Positions 1-10,956 of a stretch of 47,273 nt of DNA are shown piece after piece. Origin of the DNA: Lysobacteraceae bacterium PS02340. GTDB taxonomy: Bacteria; Pseudomonadota; Gammaproteobacteria; Xanthomonadales; Xanthomonadaceae. The notes beneath the pieces were generated by a model. That model had not been told where the DNA came from. It saw only the letters and a list, made by a program, of their open reading frames with translations, and made no database searches. The stretch is from assembly GCA_029959605.1 (NCBI GenBank), contig JASCOC010000022.1, positions 1 through 47,273 of the forward strand. The letters run 5' to 3'. A program made the translations under genes and the position numbers. Within the stretch, counting starts at the first letter, position 1. Each line of letters starts with the position of its first letter.

Positions 1-102
1 CCCTCACCCCACCCCCTCTCCCGGGGGGGAGAGGGGCTCGATCACGCGAGCGTGCTGCTTTTTCTAGCCCCTCTCCCCCCGGGAGAGGGGTTGGGGTGAG
101 GG
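1..102. repeat. Intergenic inverted repeat, CCCTCACCCC family, copy 1
   Basis: The stretch starts CCCTCACCCC and ends TTGGGGTGAGGG, so its outer ends are inverted copies. Two inner hairpins of the type CCCCTCTCCC/GGGGGAGAGGGG sit at each side of a short spacer. Related copies lie at 16372-16467, 21059-21093 and 47211-47245. The window edge may cut the element. Bases 103-277 downstream hold no gene I can support. Confidence 0.75.
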
Positions 103-277
103 CGGGCGCGTCGCATCAGCCGATCGAAGCGAGATCGATGCAACGGCCCCAATCAGCTCCGCCGCGACCAGACCGTTTGCCCCCATCCCAGCCTTCCACC
201 CGTAAAGGGCGCAATGCCCCGCATGCGAGGGAAGGGGCAGGTCATACGCACGATCGAAGAGCCCGCACGAACGACGG

Positions 278-2563
<2,286 letters not shown>

Positions 2564-2677
2564 CGTCGGGGGATCTACTCTGGGAAAAAATGACGCGGGA
2601 CAGGATTCTAACCCCGCCCCGCGCAAACCCCTGGACGGGGGCGTGTGGTCCGCTTCAGGACCGGTCGGAATGGCCGG

Positions 2678-4159
2678 TCAGAACACCACCTGGGTGCGGA
2701 TGTTGAAGGTGTTGCCCGAATCCATGCCCGCATAGGCGCCGACCTGGTTGTCGGTGTTCCAGCGGACGTAGTTGAACATCACACGCGACCAGTTGTTGAG
2801 GTACCAGTTCAGGCCCAGCGTCCACGAATCGCCTTCGCCGCCGCGCGCGGCGTCGGTGAAGTCGTACTTGTCGTAGCGCGTGGCCAGTTCCCAGGCGCCG
2901 ATGCCGCCGTCGGTGACCGGACGCGCGACGCGGGTGGTGCCCCAGACGCCCGAGCGGGCGCTGAAGCCGGGCTTCTCGCCGGTGATCAGCCAGCCGGCGT
3001 AGGCCGAGTGGGCTTTCTGGTCGATTTCGCCGACCGAGGTCGAGCGCAGCGTGGTCTCGCTGGTCTCGGCGAAGGCCCAGACGTTGCGCCAGGTCCCGCC
3101 GAGCTCCGCGCCCCAGACCTGCTCGCCGGTGACGTCGTTGATCGCGCTGGCCGACACGCGCACGTTGTCGTTGAAGCGCGAGGCCACACGCGGCGTGCGG
3201 TTGATGCGGTTGGTGTCGACGCCGTAGTCCTCGTGCACGTACCAGCCACCGACATGCAGGAAGCCTGACGGGCGCTTGATCGGGTTCACGTGACCGCGGA
3301 ACGAATAGGTCAGCGAATCGGTCTCGGTGCCGGTATTGCCGACGTCGTCGCCGGTGATGCCGAAGGTGGTGTGCCAGTTCTGGCCGATCATCTTCATCTG
3401 CACGCCGAGGCCGAAATAACCGCTGGCCGGCATGCCGACGCTGGCGACCGCGTTGCGTTCCATGAAGGGCGTCCGGGTGAGCGTGGTGCTGGAATCGATG
3501 GCGCGGTCCTTGAGCTTGTTGCCGACGTAGAACTCGGTCGGGATGGTGCCGAGCATCGTGTCCCAGCTCAGGTAGGCATCCGACAGGCTGACGGTGTTGT
3601 TCGAGAGTTCGGCGTCGATCTTGTAGCCCAGCGCACCGATGCTGCCCTGCGCGCCCAGACGCGCTTGGCGCAGGTTGGTGCCGGTGATGTTGCGGCTGTC
3701 GAAGTCCGAGCCGTGGGTGGACGAGAAATCGACCAGCACGCGGCCGCGCGGATTGAAGGTGAAGCTGCGGTCGCTGTTGCGGAACTCGGGGCCGCCGCGG
3801 CGCCAGCTGACGTTGCCGCCACCGCCGCCGGTGCCGCCGCTCGCGGCGAGCTGCGCGACCTGGGCCTGCAGGATCGCCATGTCGTCCTGGCGGGTGTCGG
3901 CAACGGCGGCGTCGATCTGTGCCTGCACGCCGTCGACGGGCGCGGTGGCGGGCGCAGCGGCGACGGCGGGTGCGCCCATCGCGTCGAGGCGCTGGGTGAG
4001 CGCCTGCAACTGCGCGGACTGCTGCTGGATCTGTTGGGCCTGCAGGCGGATCAATTCACGCAGTTCGGTTTCGGTGGCGGTGTCGGCAGCGAGGGCGGGC
4101 AGCGTGGCCAGGCCCAGCAGCGCGCCGGCAGCCAGCGCGCGGGGGTGTGTGCGATTCAT
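2678..4159 (-). CDS. OprO/OprP-family outer membrane porin with N-terminal coiled coil
   Basis: A 493-aa outer membrane beta-barrel of the 'phosphate-selective porin O and P' family. It begins with a signal peptide (MNRTHPRALAAG, cleavage likely after LPALA). Next comes a Gln-rich coiled coil (LIRLQAQQIQQQ..., about residues 30-60) and a Gly-rich linker, then alternating aromatic strands, and it ends in Phe (TQVVF), the usual barrel-assembly signal. The ATG at 4159 is preceded by a GGGAGA ribosome-binding sequence; a longer frame exists but adds no signal-peptide quality. It follows the esterase by 43 nt and dctA further upstream, so it is probably co-transcribed with them. The family name comes from phosphate porins, but neighbours suggest passage of organic anions; the substrate is inferred. 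Confidence 0.88.
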   Translation of the reverse strand: MNRTHPRALAAGALLGLATLPALAADTATETELRELIRLQAQQIQQQSAQLQALTQRLDAMGAPAVAAAPATAPVDGVQAQIDAAVADTRQDDMAILQAQVAQLAASGGTGGGGGNVSWRRGGPEFRNSDRSFTFNPRGRVLVDFSSTHGSDFDSRNITGTNLRQARLGAQGSIGALGYKIDAELSNNTVSLSDAYLSWDTMLGTIPTEFYVGNKLKDRAIDSSTTLTRTPFMERNAVASVGMPASGYFGLGVQMKMIGQNWHTTFGITGDDVGNTGTETDSLTYSFRGHVNPIKRPSGFLHVGGWYVHEDYGVDTNRINRTPRVASRFNDNVRVSASAINDVTGEQVWGAELGGTWRNVWAFAETSETTLRSTSVGEIDQKAHSAYAGWLITGEKPGFSARSGVWGTTRVARPVTDGGIGAWELATRYDKYDFTDAARGGEGDSWTLGLNWYLNNWSRVMFNYVRWNTDNQVGAYAGMDSGNTFNIRTQVVF

Positions 4160-4202
4160 TCGGTGGTCTCTCCCGTGGAACGGATGCAAAGGCGTGGACG
4201 GC

Positions 4203-5225
4203 TCAGTCGCCGTCTTCTTCGAGATCGGCGTCGTCGCTTTCGACCGGCAGCGGTGCCAGCGGCGCGGTCTGGCCGGTGAGCGGCTGCAGGCTGACCGGCG
4301 GCGCGGCCATGAAGCCGTTCGCGCGCGCCCAGGTCACGAACAGGCGCGGCCACTGCGCGACCTGCGTGCCGGGTTTGCCCAGCCCCCAGCTGTGGCCGCC
4401 GCGATCGAAGACGTGCAGTTCCGCCGGCACGTTCTGCGCGCGCGCGGCCTGGAACATGAGCAGGCTGTGGTTGACGTCGGCGATGCGGTCATCGGCGGCG
4501 TGGGCGAGGAACACCGGCGGCATGTCGCTGCGCACGTGGCCTTCGACCGAATACGCCTCGACGGCGTCGGGCTGCGTGGCGAGTTCGCGGCGGCTGCGCG
4601 TGGTGTCGTACGGCGGCTTCAGCGTGACCACCGGGTAGAGCATCGCCAGGAAATCCGGACGCGACGGCAGGCGGTCGCTGGCGTCGAGCGCGGGATAGAA
4701 GTCGTGGTCGAAGCGCGTCGACAGGATGCCGGCGAGGTTCGCACCGGCCGATGAGCCCATGACGCCGATCTTCGTGGGATCGATGCCCAGTTCACCGGCG
4801 TTGGCACGCAGCAGACGCATCGCCCGCTGGCCGTCGGCGAACGGCGCCGACGCCGGCCAGCCGTCGACCGGCATGCGGTAGTACAGCACCGCCGTGGTCA
4901 CGCCGATCGATGCCAGCCACTGCGCCATCGGACGCGCCGCGGTGCCGACCTGGATGCGGAAGTAGCCACCGCCCCCGAGGATCAGCACGGCGGTGCCGTT
5001 CGGATTCGCCGGGCGGTGGATCTCCAGCCGCGGCTGCGAGACGCGGGTGACCGCGCCCATCGAACTGCCTTCGTTGCCGACCAGTTCCGGGCCGCTGACG
5101 ATCTGCGGCAGATGGCCGTCGGGCCACAAGTGCAGCGTCTGCGTGCCGGCCTGGGCATGTGCCAGGCCGGTGCAGGCGAGGAGGAGGCCGGCGATCAGGC
5201 CGGCCCAGCGGTGTCGTGTCGTCAT
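4203..5225 (-). CDS. Secreted alpha/beta-hydrolase (acetyl xylan esterase/BD-FAE-like)
   Basis: A 340-aa exported serine esterase of the alpha/beta-hydrolase fold. It has a signal peptide (GLIAGLLLACTGLAHAQA), a glycine-rich oxyanion region GGGGYF near residue 85, the nucleophile elbow GSSAG with Ser159, an acidic residue in HAADDRIAD and a catalytic His in GGHSWG. This order matches acetyl xylan esterase and feruloyl-esterase-like members, which remove acyl groups from polysaccharides; the actual substrate cannot be read here. The ATG at 5225 begins MTTRHRW just before the hydrophobic core. It sits between dctA (53 nt upstream) and the porin (43 nt downstream) on one strand, suggesting one transcript. 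Released acids could be taken up by the neighbouring porin and DctA; that is inference. The acidic tail (SDDADLEEDGD) is unusual for the family. Confidence 0.85.
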   Translation of the reverse strand: MTTRHRWAGLIAGLLLACTGLAHAQAGTQTLHLWPDGHLPQIVSGPELVGNEGSSMGAVTRVSQPRLEIHRPANPNGTAVLILGGGGYFRIQVGTAARPMAQWLASIGVTTAVLYYRMPVDGWPASAPFADGQRAMRLLRANAGELGIDPTKIGVMGSSAGANLAGILSTRFDHDFYPALDASDRLPSRPDFLAMLYPVVTLKPPYDTTRSRRELATQPDAVEAYSVEGHVRSDMPPVFLAHAADDRIADVNHSLLMFQAARAQNVPAELHVFDRGGHSWGLGKPGTQVAQWPRLFVTWARANGFMAAPPVSLQPLTGQTAPLAPLPVESDDADLEEDGD

Positions 5226-5278
5226 GGGTCCCCTCCCAGGGCGTTGCGTGTGAATCGTGTCGAGCCGCGTGCGCGCCC

Positions 5279-6634
5279 TCAGTCCAGCGCGAGCACGCCG
5301 CGGTCGCCCGGGCCTGCGGCTGGATCGGGCGCGGCGGCCACCGGCAGCGGCTTGCCATCGAGCGCGGCAGCCAGCTGGTCGCGGTCGAGTGCGCCTTCCC
5401 AGCGCGCGACGACCACGGTGGCGACGGCATTGCCGATGAAGTTGGTGATCGAGCGGCATTCGCTCATGAAGCGGTCGATGCCGAGGATCAGCGCCATGCC
5501 CGCGACCGGCACCGTCGGCACCACCGACAGCGTGGCGGCCAGCGTGATGAAGCCCGCGCCGGTCACGCCGGCCGCGCCCTTGGAGCTGAGCATCGCGACC
5601 AGCAACAGCGTGACCTGCTGCCACAGCGTCAGTTCGGTGTTCGTCGCCTGGGCGATGAACAGCGCGGCCAGCGTCATGTACAGATTGGTGCCGTCGAGGT
5701 TGAACGAGTAACCGGTCGGCACGACCAGACCGACGACCGACTTCTGGCAGCCGGCCTTCTCCATCTTCTCCATCAGCGACGGCAGCGCGGATTCCGACGA
5801 CGACGTGCCGAGCACCAGCAGCAGTTCGGCCTTCAGATAGCGGATCAGCTTGAAGATGGAGAAGCCGCAGGCGCGCGACACCGCGCCCAGGATCACGAGC
5901 ACGAACAGCGCCGCGCTGACGTAGAACGTGCCGACCAGCCACGCCAAGTTCGCCAGCGACGACAGGCCGTACTTGCCGATGGTGAAGGCGATCGCGCCGA
6001 ACGCGCCGATCGGGGCGGCCTTCATCAGGATGTGCACCAGCTTGAACACCGGCACGGTCAGCGTTTCGAGGAACGACAGGATCGGCTTGCCTTTCTCGCC
6101 CACCAGCGCGAGCGCGATGCCGAACAGCACCGCGATGAAGAGCACCTGCAGGATGTTGCCGTCGACGAAGGCGCCGACCAGCGTGCCGGGAATGATGTCG
6201 AGCATGAAGCCGGTCAGCGTCATCTCGTGCGACTTCTGCACGTAGCCCTCGACCGCGGCGGTGTCGAGCGAGGCCGGATCGATGTTCATGCCCACGCCCG
6301 GCTGCACGACGTGCGCGACGACCATGCCGATCACCAGCGCCAGCGTGGAGAAGAACAGGAAGTAGACCATCGCCTTGGCGAACACCCGACCCACCGTGCG
6401 CAGATGGGTCATGCCGGCGATGCCGGTGACGATGGTCAGGAAGATCACCGGCGCGATGATCATCTTGACCAGCTTGATGAAGGCATCGCCGAGCGGCTTG
6501 AGCTGTTCGGCGAATGCCGGCTCGAAATGGCCGAGCAGCGCGCCCAGTGCGATCGCGATCAGCACCTGGACGTAGAGCTGGCGGTACCACGGCAGCCGCG
6601 GCGCGGCCGGAACATTGGAAGGCATGGCGTGCAT
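5279..6634 (-). CDS. dctA: C4-dicarboxylate:cation symporter DctA
   Basis: An inner membrane symporter of the DAACS family that imports succinate, fumarate and malate with sodium ions or protons. The 451-aa length is normal. Diagnostic stretches include [18 protein letters not shown], the hairpin/substrate region [12 protein letters not shown] followed by IYMTLAA-like sequence, [19 protein letters not shown] and [19 protein letters not shown], all closely matching DctA rather than the glutamate or serine carriers of the family. Eight or so hydrophobic segments are visible. It starts MHAMPSN; the second Met nine bases later is an alternative start. It heads a minus-strand run dctA - esterase - porin and is divergent from a second porin, with an inverted repeat between them at 6741-6758. 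Regulation by the nearby DctB-like kinase is likely but inferred. Confidence 0.95.
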   Translation of the reverse strand: MHAMPSNVPAAPRLPWYRQLYVQVLIAIALGALLGHFEPAFAEQLKPLGDAFIKLVKMIIAPVIFLTIVTGIAGMTHLRTVGRVFAKAMVYFLFFSTLALVIGMVVAHVVQPGVGMNIDPASLDTAAVEGYVQKSHEMTLTGFMLDIIPGTLVGAFVDGNILQVLFIAVLFGIALALVGEKGKPILSFLETLTVPVFKLVHILMKAAPIGAFGAIAFTIGKYGLSSLANLAWLVGTFYVSAALFVLVILGAVSRACGFSIFKLIRYLKAELLLVLGTSSSESALPSLMEKMEKAGCQKSVVGLVVPTGYSFNLDGTNLYMTLAALFIAQATNTELTLWQQVTLLLVAMLSSKGAAGVTGAGFITLAATLSVVPTVPVAGMALILGIDRFMSECRSITNFIGNAVATVVVARWEGALDRDQLAAALDGKPLPVAAAPDPAAGPGDRGVLALD

Positions 6635-6740
6635 GGGTGCGTACCGGGTGTGCGCATCCAGCGGATGTGGATGCAGGCGATGCGTTGTACGCGGGCGCGT
6701 CGACGCTGCCGATAGCGCATTGGTGTTAAAGAGCGCATTC

Positions 6741-6758
6741 CTAATCCTTTCGGATTAG
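6741..6758. promoter_or_regulatory. Inverted repeat in dctA/porin divergent region, candidate operator
   Basis: A perfect 7-bp dyad, CTAATCC-TTTC-GGATTAG, lies between the divergent dctA and porin genes, 106 bases upstream of the dctA start and 117 bases upstream of the porin start. It is AT-richer than its surroundings. LuxR-type regulators bind such short dyads, and one is encoded at 10957-11598. I saw no second copy in the window and no sigma-54 type promoter here. Operator function is inferred. Confidence 0.4.
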
Positions 6759-6875
6759 CTCACGTGCCCGCGAGACGTTGCCGTCCTAGACTTCTCCCGT
6801 CGCGCGCCCGCGCGCGACCGCCCCCCACCGCAGCCGGCCGCCCCCGCGTCCGCCTGCCGCTTCCCCAAGGATTCC

Positions 6876-8051
6876 ATGCGCAACGTTCTTCCCCCGCTTC
6901 TGGTGCTGTGCGCCTGCACCGCCGCCACGCCCGTTCTCGCCGCCGAAGGCGCGCAGGCCTGGCCGCCGAAATTCACGTTTTCCGACAAGACCGAAGTCGC
7001 GCTCACCGGCAACTTCGCCTGGGACAGCGCGGATTTCGCGGGCCACCCGCGCCTCGAGGACAACGAGGGCCTGCGTCGCCGCGAGTTCGGCGCGACCGTC
7101 AAGAAGGCCGGCGTCTGGGACGCGATGGTCTACTTCGACTTCGAGTCCAAGAGCTGGCTCGACGTGTTCGTGCGGTTCGACAGCAAGCACTTCTTCGACC
7201 GCGACCTCGGCAAGCTGCGCATCGGCTACATGAAGGTGCCGGTGGGTCTGGAAGGCGTGACCAGCTCGCGCGCGGGCACGTTCATGGAACTGGCGTCGCC
7301 GATCCAGGCGATCTACCAGGGCCGCCGCACCGGTGTGGAGTGGACGCTCGAGCAGGACAAGGCGCTGTTCCAGGTCGGCGGCTACGGCGGTCAGGATCTG
7401 CAGGGCGACAACCCCGGCCAGACCTATGCCGCGCGCGCCGCGTGGACGCCGCGCAAGGCCGCCGGCGACGTGCTGCACCTGGGCATCGCCGCCTCGCGAG
7501 AGAAACCGCAGGGCTGGACCGACGGTCGCGGTGTGCAGTTCGACCCGACCGCGCGCCTGCGTGCACGTCCCGGCACCAACCTCACTGACGTGCGTCTGGT
7601 CGACACCGGCAGCCTGGCGCCGGTGAATCACATCCAGCGCACCGGTCTGGAAGGCATCTGGATCAACGGTCCGGTGTCGATGCAGGGCGAACTGCTGCGC
7701 GCCGACATCGCCCGCGACAACGGCCTGTCCGATTACACCGCCGAGGGCGGGTATCTCGCCGCAAGCTGGCTGCTGACCGGCGAAAGCCGCGTGTATTCGG
7801 GCGGCAACGTGGCCAACCCGAAGCCGGCCAACGGCTACGGCGCGGTGGAACTGGCCGCGCGCTACAGCACGCTCGATCTCGACGACGGCCCGGTGAACGG
7901 CGGCCGCCAGCACGACTGGACCTTCGGCGCGAACTGGTACCTCACCCCCTACGTGAAGCTGCAGGCCAACTACGTGCGCGCCAACGCCACCCGCAACGGC
8001 GCGACCAGCCGTCCGGAGATCGTGGAAGTGCGCGCACAGGTGCACTTCTGA
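6876..8051 (+). CDS. OprO/OprP-family outer membrane porin
   Basis: A 391-aa outer membrane barrel of the same family as the one at 2678-4159, but shorter because it lacks the N-terminal coiled coil. The signal peptide is MRNVLPPLLVLCACTAATPV with cleavage after VLA. The body has alternating strands (FDFESKSWLDVFVRF, GYMKVPVGLEG, DWTFGANWYL) and the last residue is Phe (VRAQVHF). The ATG at 6876 has an AAGGA ribosome-binding site five bases upstream. The gene is divergent from dctA and directly upstream of the DctB-like kinase, with a strong GC hairpin (8057-8086) between. A role in organic-acid entry is suggested by position only; the family also includes phosphate and pyrophosphate porins. 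Confidence 0.88.
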   Translation: MRNVLPPLLVLCACTAATPVLAAEGAQAWPPKFTFSDKTEVALTGNFAWDSADFAGHPRLEDNEGLRRREFGATVKKAGVWDAMVYFDFESKSWLDVFVRFDSKHFFDRDLGKLRIGYMKVPVGLEGVTSSRAGTFMELASPIQAIYQGRRTGVEWTLEQDKALFQVGGYGGQDLQGDNPGQTYAARAAWTPRKAAGDVLHLGIAASREKPQGWTDGRGVQFDPTARLRARPGTNLTDVRLVDTGSLAPVNHIQRTGLEGIWINGPVSMQGELLRADIARDNGLSDYTAEGGYLAASWLLTGESRVYSGGNVANPKPANGYGAVELAARYSTLDLDDGPVNGGRQHDWTFGANWYLTPYVKLQANYVRANATRNGATSRPEIVEVRAQVHF

Positions 8052-8056
8052 TCGTG

Positions 8057-8086
8057 CGCGGACGCCGCGCCCCTGCGGCGTCCGCG
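8057..8086 (+). terminator. GC-rich hairpin after porin gene
   Basis: A perfect 12-bp stem (CGCGGACGCCGC / GCGGCGTCCGCG) with a six-base loop starts six bases after the porin stop codon. No T-run follows, so it may terminate weakly, or protect and attenuate the transcript between the porin and the kinase gene that starts at 8111. Confidence 0.5.
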
Positions 8087-8110
8087 ATGCCTGGCGCCTG
8101 AGTCCGCGTG

Positions 8111-10756
8111 ATGCGTACGCAACCGCGCCTGCGACGCCTGCTGCTGACCGTGCTGATCGCCTGCGGCGGGCTCGTGCTCGTTGCCGGCCTCGGCTATCGC
8201 GAAGGGTCCCGGCGCGCGCTCGACGCGCAATCGGCGCAGGCCGCGCAACAGCTCGACCTGCAGGCGCAGGCGCTCAACCAGCGCATCGAACGCTACCGCG
8301 CCCTGCCCCAGGTGCTGGCGCTGGATCCCGACCTGCGCGCCGCCGTGGCCGCACCGGTCGACGCCGACACCCAGGCGCGGCTCAACCAGCGCCTCGAAGA
8401 AGCCAACCGCACCACGCGCGCGTCCACGCTGACGCTGATCGACGCACGCGGCATCGCGATCGCCGCGAGCAACTGGCGCGACGGCGGCAGCAACGTCGGC
8501 GAGGACTACGCGTTCCGTCCCTACGTGCAGCAGGCGCTGCGCGACGGCCGCGGGCGCTTCTACGGCATCGGCGTGACCACGTCGGTGCCCGGCTATTTCC
8601 TGTCCGAAGCGCTACGCGACGATGCCGGCCGCGCGGTCGGTGTAATCGCGATCAAGATCGAACTGGCGGCGATCGAACAGACCTGGCCCGACGACGGCGA
8701 TCTGGTGCTGGCCAGCGATGCGCACGACGTGGTGTTCCTCGCCAGCCGCGCGGCATGGCGCTATCGCGTGCTCGCGCCGCTGGATGCCGAGGCCCGGCAG
8801 GAACTCGTGGCCACGCGCCAGTACGAAGGCGAGCAGCTGCGCGCGTATGCCGGCCAGGTGCTGCGCAATGCCGGCGCGCACGGCGCGGTGGTGCGCGTCG
8901 ACATGCCGGCGATGCCGGGTACGTGGCTGTGGCAGCGCGCGCCGGTCGCCGATACCGACTGGACCCTGCATCTGCTGCACGACGCCGCGCCGATCGCCGC
9001 TGCGGGACGCGAGTGGGCGACGATCGCCGGCGTGTCGTGGGCGGCGCTGGTGTTCCTCACCCTGTTCCTGCAGCAGCGCGTGCGCCTCGGTGCGCTGCGC
9101 CGGCGCAGCCGCGACGAGCTCGAAACCCTGGTGCGGCATCACGCCGAGGAACTGCGCAGCGCGCGCGATGGTCTGGTTGCCGCGGCGCAGGAAGCCGACA
9201 CCGGCCTGAGCCGGCGGCTGGCGCATCTGCCGCAGGGCGTGGTGATCATCGACGCGGCGCTGCGCATCGTCGCGTGGAATGCGCGCTACATCGAACTGTT
9301 CCGGTTTCCGCCGGATCTGGTGCGTGTGGGCACACCGATCGAAGAGGTGTTCCGCTACAACGCGCGTCGCGGACTGCTCGGTCCGGGGCCGGTGGAAGAG
9401 GCGATCGAACGTCGTCTCGAACATCTGCGCAGCGGCAAGCCGCACATGCGCGAGAGCGAGAAGTACGACGGCACGGTGCTGGAGATCCGCGGCAACCCGC
9501 TGCCCGACGGCGGCTTCGTCACCAGCTACGCCGACATCACCACCTACAAGACCACCGCACGCGAACTGCGCACGCTGGCCGACGCGCTGGAACGCCGTAT
9601 CGCCGAGCGCACCGCCGATCTCGAACAGGCACGCGCCGAGGCCGAAGCCGCGAACCGCTACAAGGGCCGCTTCGCCGCCGCTGCGGTCCACGACCTGCTG
9701 CAGCCGCTCAATGCCGCGCGCATGTTCGCCGCCGGCCTGCGCGCGCGCCTGCGCGACGACGAGACGCGGCGCCTCGCCGACAACATCGACGGCGCGCTGT
9801 CGGCGCAGGACGGCATTCTCGCCAGCCTGCTCGACATCTCGCGCCTGGAAACCGGCACGCTGCGCACCGACGTCCGCGAAGTCGCGCTCGGTCCGCTGCT
9901 CGACGGGCTGGCACGCGAAACCGGCGTGCTCGCGCAGGCGCGCGGCCTGCGTTTCGATCACGTGCCCACGCGCGCCTGGGTGCGCAGCGATGCGACGCTG
10001 CTGCGGCGGCTGGTGCAGAACTTCCTGTCGAACGCGGTGCGCTACACCGCGCGCGGCCGTATCGTGCTGGGCGTACGTCGCGACGGCGACCGGCTGTGGA
10101 TCGAAGTCCACGACACCGGCCCCGGTATTCCGCCGAACCGGCAGCGCGAGATCTTCGAGGAATTCCGCCGCCTCGACGACGGTAATGCCGGTGACCGCGG
10201 CGCAGGCCTGGGGCTGGCGATCGTCGATCGCATCGCACGTTTGCTCGGCCACCGCATCGATCTGCGCTCGCGCCCCGGCACCGGCAGCGTGTTCCGCGTC
10301 TCCGTGCCGCTGACCGACGCACCCGCGCAGCCGGTCGTCGCACCCGTGGCGCCGGGCGTGCCTGCCGAAGACGACGCCCCGCTGCGCGGCTGCCGCGTCT
10401 GGGTCGTCGATGACGATCCGCAGACCTGCGCCGCGACGCGGCAGCTGCTGGAGCGCTGGTACTGCGAGGTCCCGCTCGCCGACGGCCCGCACGCCGCGCT
10501 GGCCGCGGCCGTGCGCGGCGAAGCGCCGGACCTCGTGCTGCTCGACGTGCGCATGGGCGAGCACCACGGCCCGAGCCTGTTCGAGACGCTGTGCGACCGC
10601 TGGAGCGCGGTGCCGCTGGCGATCCTGGTCACCGGCGAATCCGACCCCGCCCTGCGCACGCAGGCGCGCGATGCGGGCCAGGGATTTCTGCCGAAACCGG
10701 TGCGCCCGCCGGCATTGCGGGCGCTGATGATGCAGATGCGGTTGCGGGGGTACTGA
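8111..10756 (+). CDS. Hybrid sensor histidine kinase with DctB-like Cache sensor and NahK-like core
   Basis: An 881-aa inner membrane hybrid kinase. Transmembrane helix 1 (about 9-28) leads into a periplasmic double-Cache sensor with the DctB hallmarks AASNW, EDYAFRPYVQQAL and VPGYFLS (about 118-165). A second helix lies at about 302-322 (TIAGVSWAALVFLTLFL). The cytosolic part has a PAS domain (about 373-480, WNARYIELFRFP), a coiled coil, a HisKA box with phospho-acceptor His527 (HDLLQPLNAARMF), an ATPase domain (N-box NFLSNAVRYT, DTGPGIP, GAGLGLAIV) and a C-terminal receiver with Asp812 (LLDVRMGEH). Family knowledge: DctB Cache domains bind C4-dicarboxylates. The cytosolic module resembles NahK/ErcS' kinases that work with LuxR-type regulators. 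A GTG precedes the chosen ATG directly. Its likely partner is the response regulator at 10957-11598. Confidence 0.92.
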   Translation: MRTQPRLRRLLLTVLIACGGLVLVAGLGYREGSRRALDAQSAQAAQQLDLQAQALNQRIERYRALPQVLALDPDLRAAVAAPVDADTQARLNQRLEEANRTTRASTLTLIDARGIAIAASNWRDGGSNVGEDYAFRPYVQQALRDGRGRFYGIGVTTSVPGYFLSEALRDDAGRAVGVIAIKIELAAIEQTWPDDGDLVLASDAHDVVFLASRAAWRYRVLAPLDAEARQELVATRQYEGEQLRAYAGQVLRNAGAHGAVVRVDMPAMPGTWLWQRAPVADTDWTLHLLHDAAPIAAAGREWATIAGVSWAALVFLTLFLQQRVRLGALRRRSRDELETLVRHHAEELRSARDGLVAAAQEADTGLSRRLAHLPQGVVIIDAALRIVAWNARYIELFRFPPDLVRVGTPIEEVFRYNARRGLLGPGPVEEAIERRLEHLRSGKPHMRESEKYDGTVLEIRGNPLPDGGFVTSYADITTYKTTARELRTLADALERRIAERTADLEQARAEAEAANRYKGRFAAAAVHDLLQPLNAARMFAAGLRARLRDDETRRLADNIDGALSAQDGILASLLDISRLETGTLRTDVREVALGPLLDGLARETGVLAQARGLRFDHVPTRAWVRSDATLLRRLVQNFLSNAVRYTARGRIVLGVRRDGDRLWIEVHDTGPGIPPNRQREIFEEFRRLDDGNAGDRGAGLGLAIVDRIARLLGHRIDLRSRPGTGSVFRVSVPLTDAPAQPVVAPVAPGVPAEDDAPLRGCRVWVVDDDPQTCAATRQLLERWYCEVPLADGPHAALAAAVRGEAPDLVLLDVRMGEHHGPSLFETLCDRWSAVPLAILVTGESDPALRTQARDAGQGFLPKPVRPPALRALMMQMRLRGY

Positions 10757-10815
10757 GGGAGAACTGCTCTCTGCCGAGGTGGTGGAACGGCACTTACCGC
10801 ACGCCGCTAGATGCA

Positions 10816-10949
10816 TCCCTCGTCATCCCAGCGAAAGCTGGAAACGCTTTTCAACAGCCGGATGGCTGGTCATCCATCTTGATTTTGGCTTTTCGAGCGG
10901 ACGTCAAAATGGGCCCCAGCTTTCGCTGGGCGACGGCATCTGGATCCCT
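10816..10949. repeat. Intergenic element with 15-bp inverted repeat
   Basis: Perfect inverted arms CCCAGCGAAAGCTGG (10827-10841) and CCAGCTTTCGCTGGG (10916-10930) sit in the 200-bp space between two convergent genes. The sequence around the arms (CGTCATCCCAGCG..., ...GACGGCATCTGGATCC) is typical of dispersed REP-like units. It may act as a two-way terminator for the kinase and the regulator; no T-run is present. No gene is seen in this gap. Confidence 0.6.
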
Positions 10950-10956
10950 GAGGCGA

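Noticed and set aside
2678..4159. Phosphate-regulated porin (Pho regulon)
   Set aside because: No Pho box is visible upstream and no pst/pho gene is near; the family name alone is not enough to assign phosphate.
6635..6875. Sigma-54 promoter for dctA, as in classical dct systems
   Set aside because: Neither strand shows a TGGC-N-GC pair at the required spacing in the divergent region.
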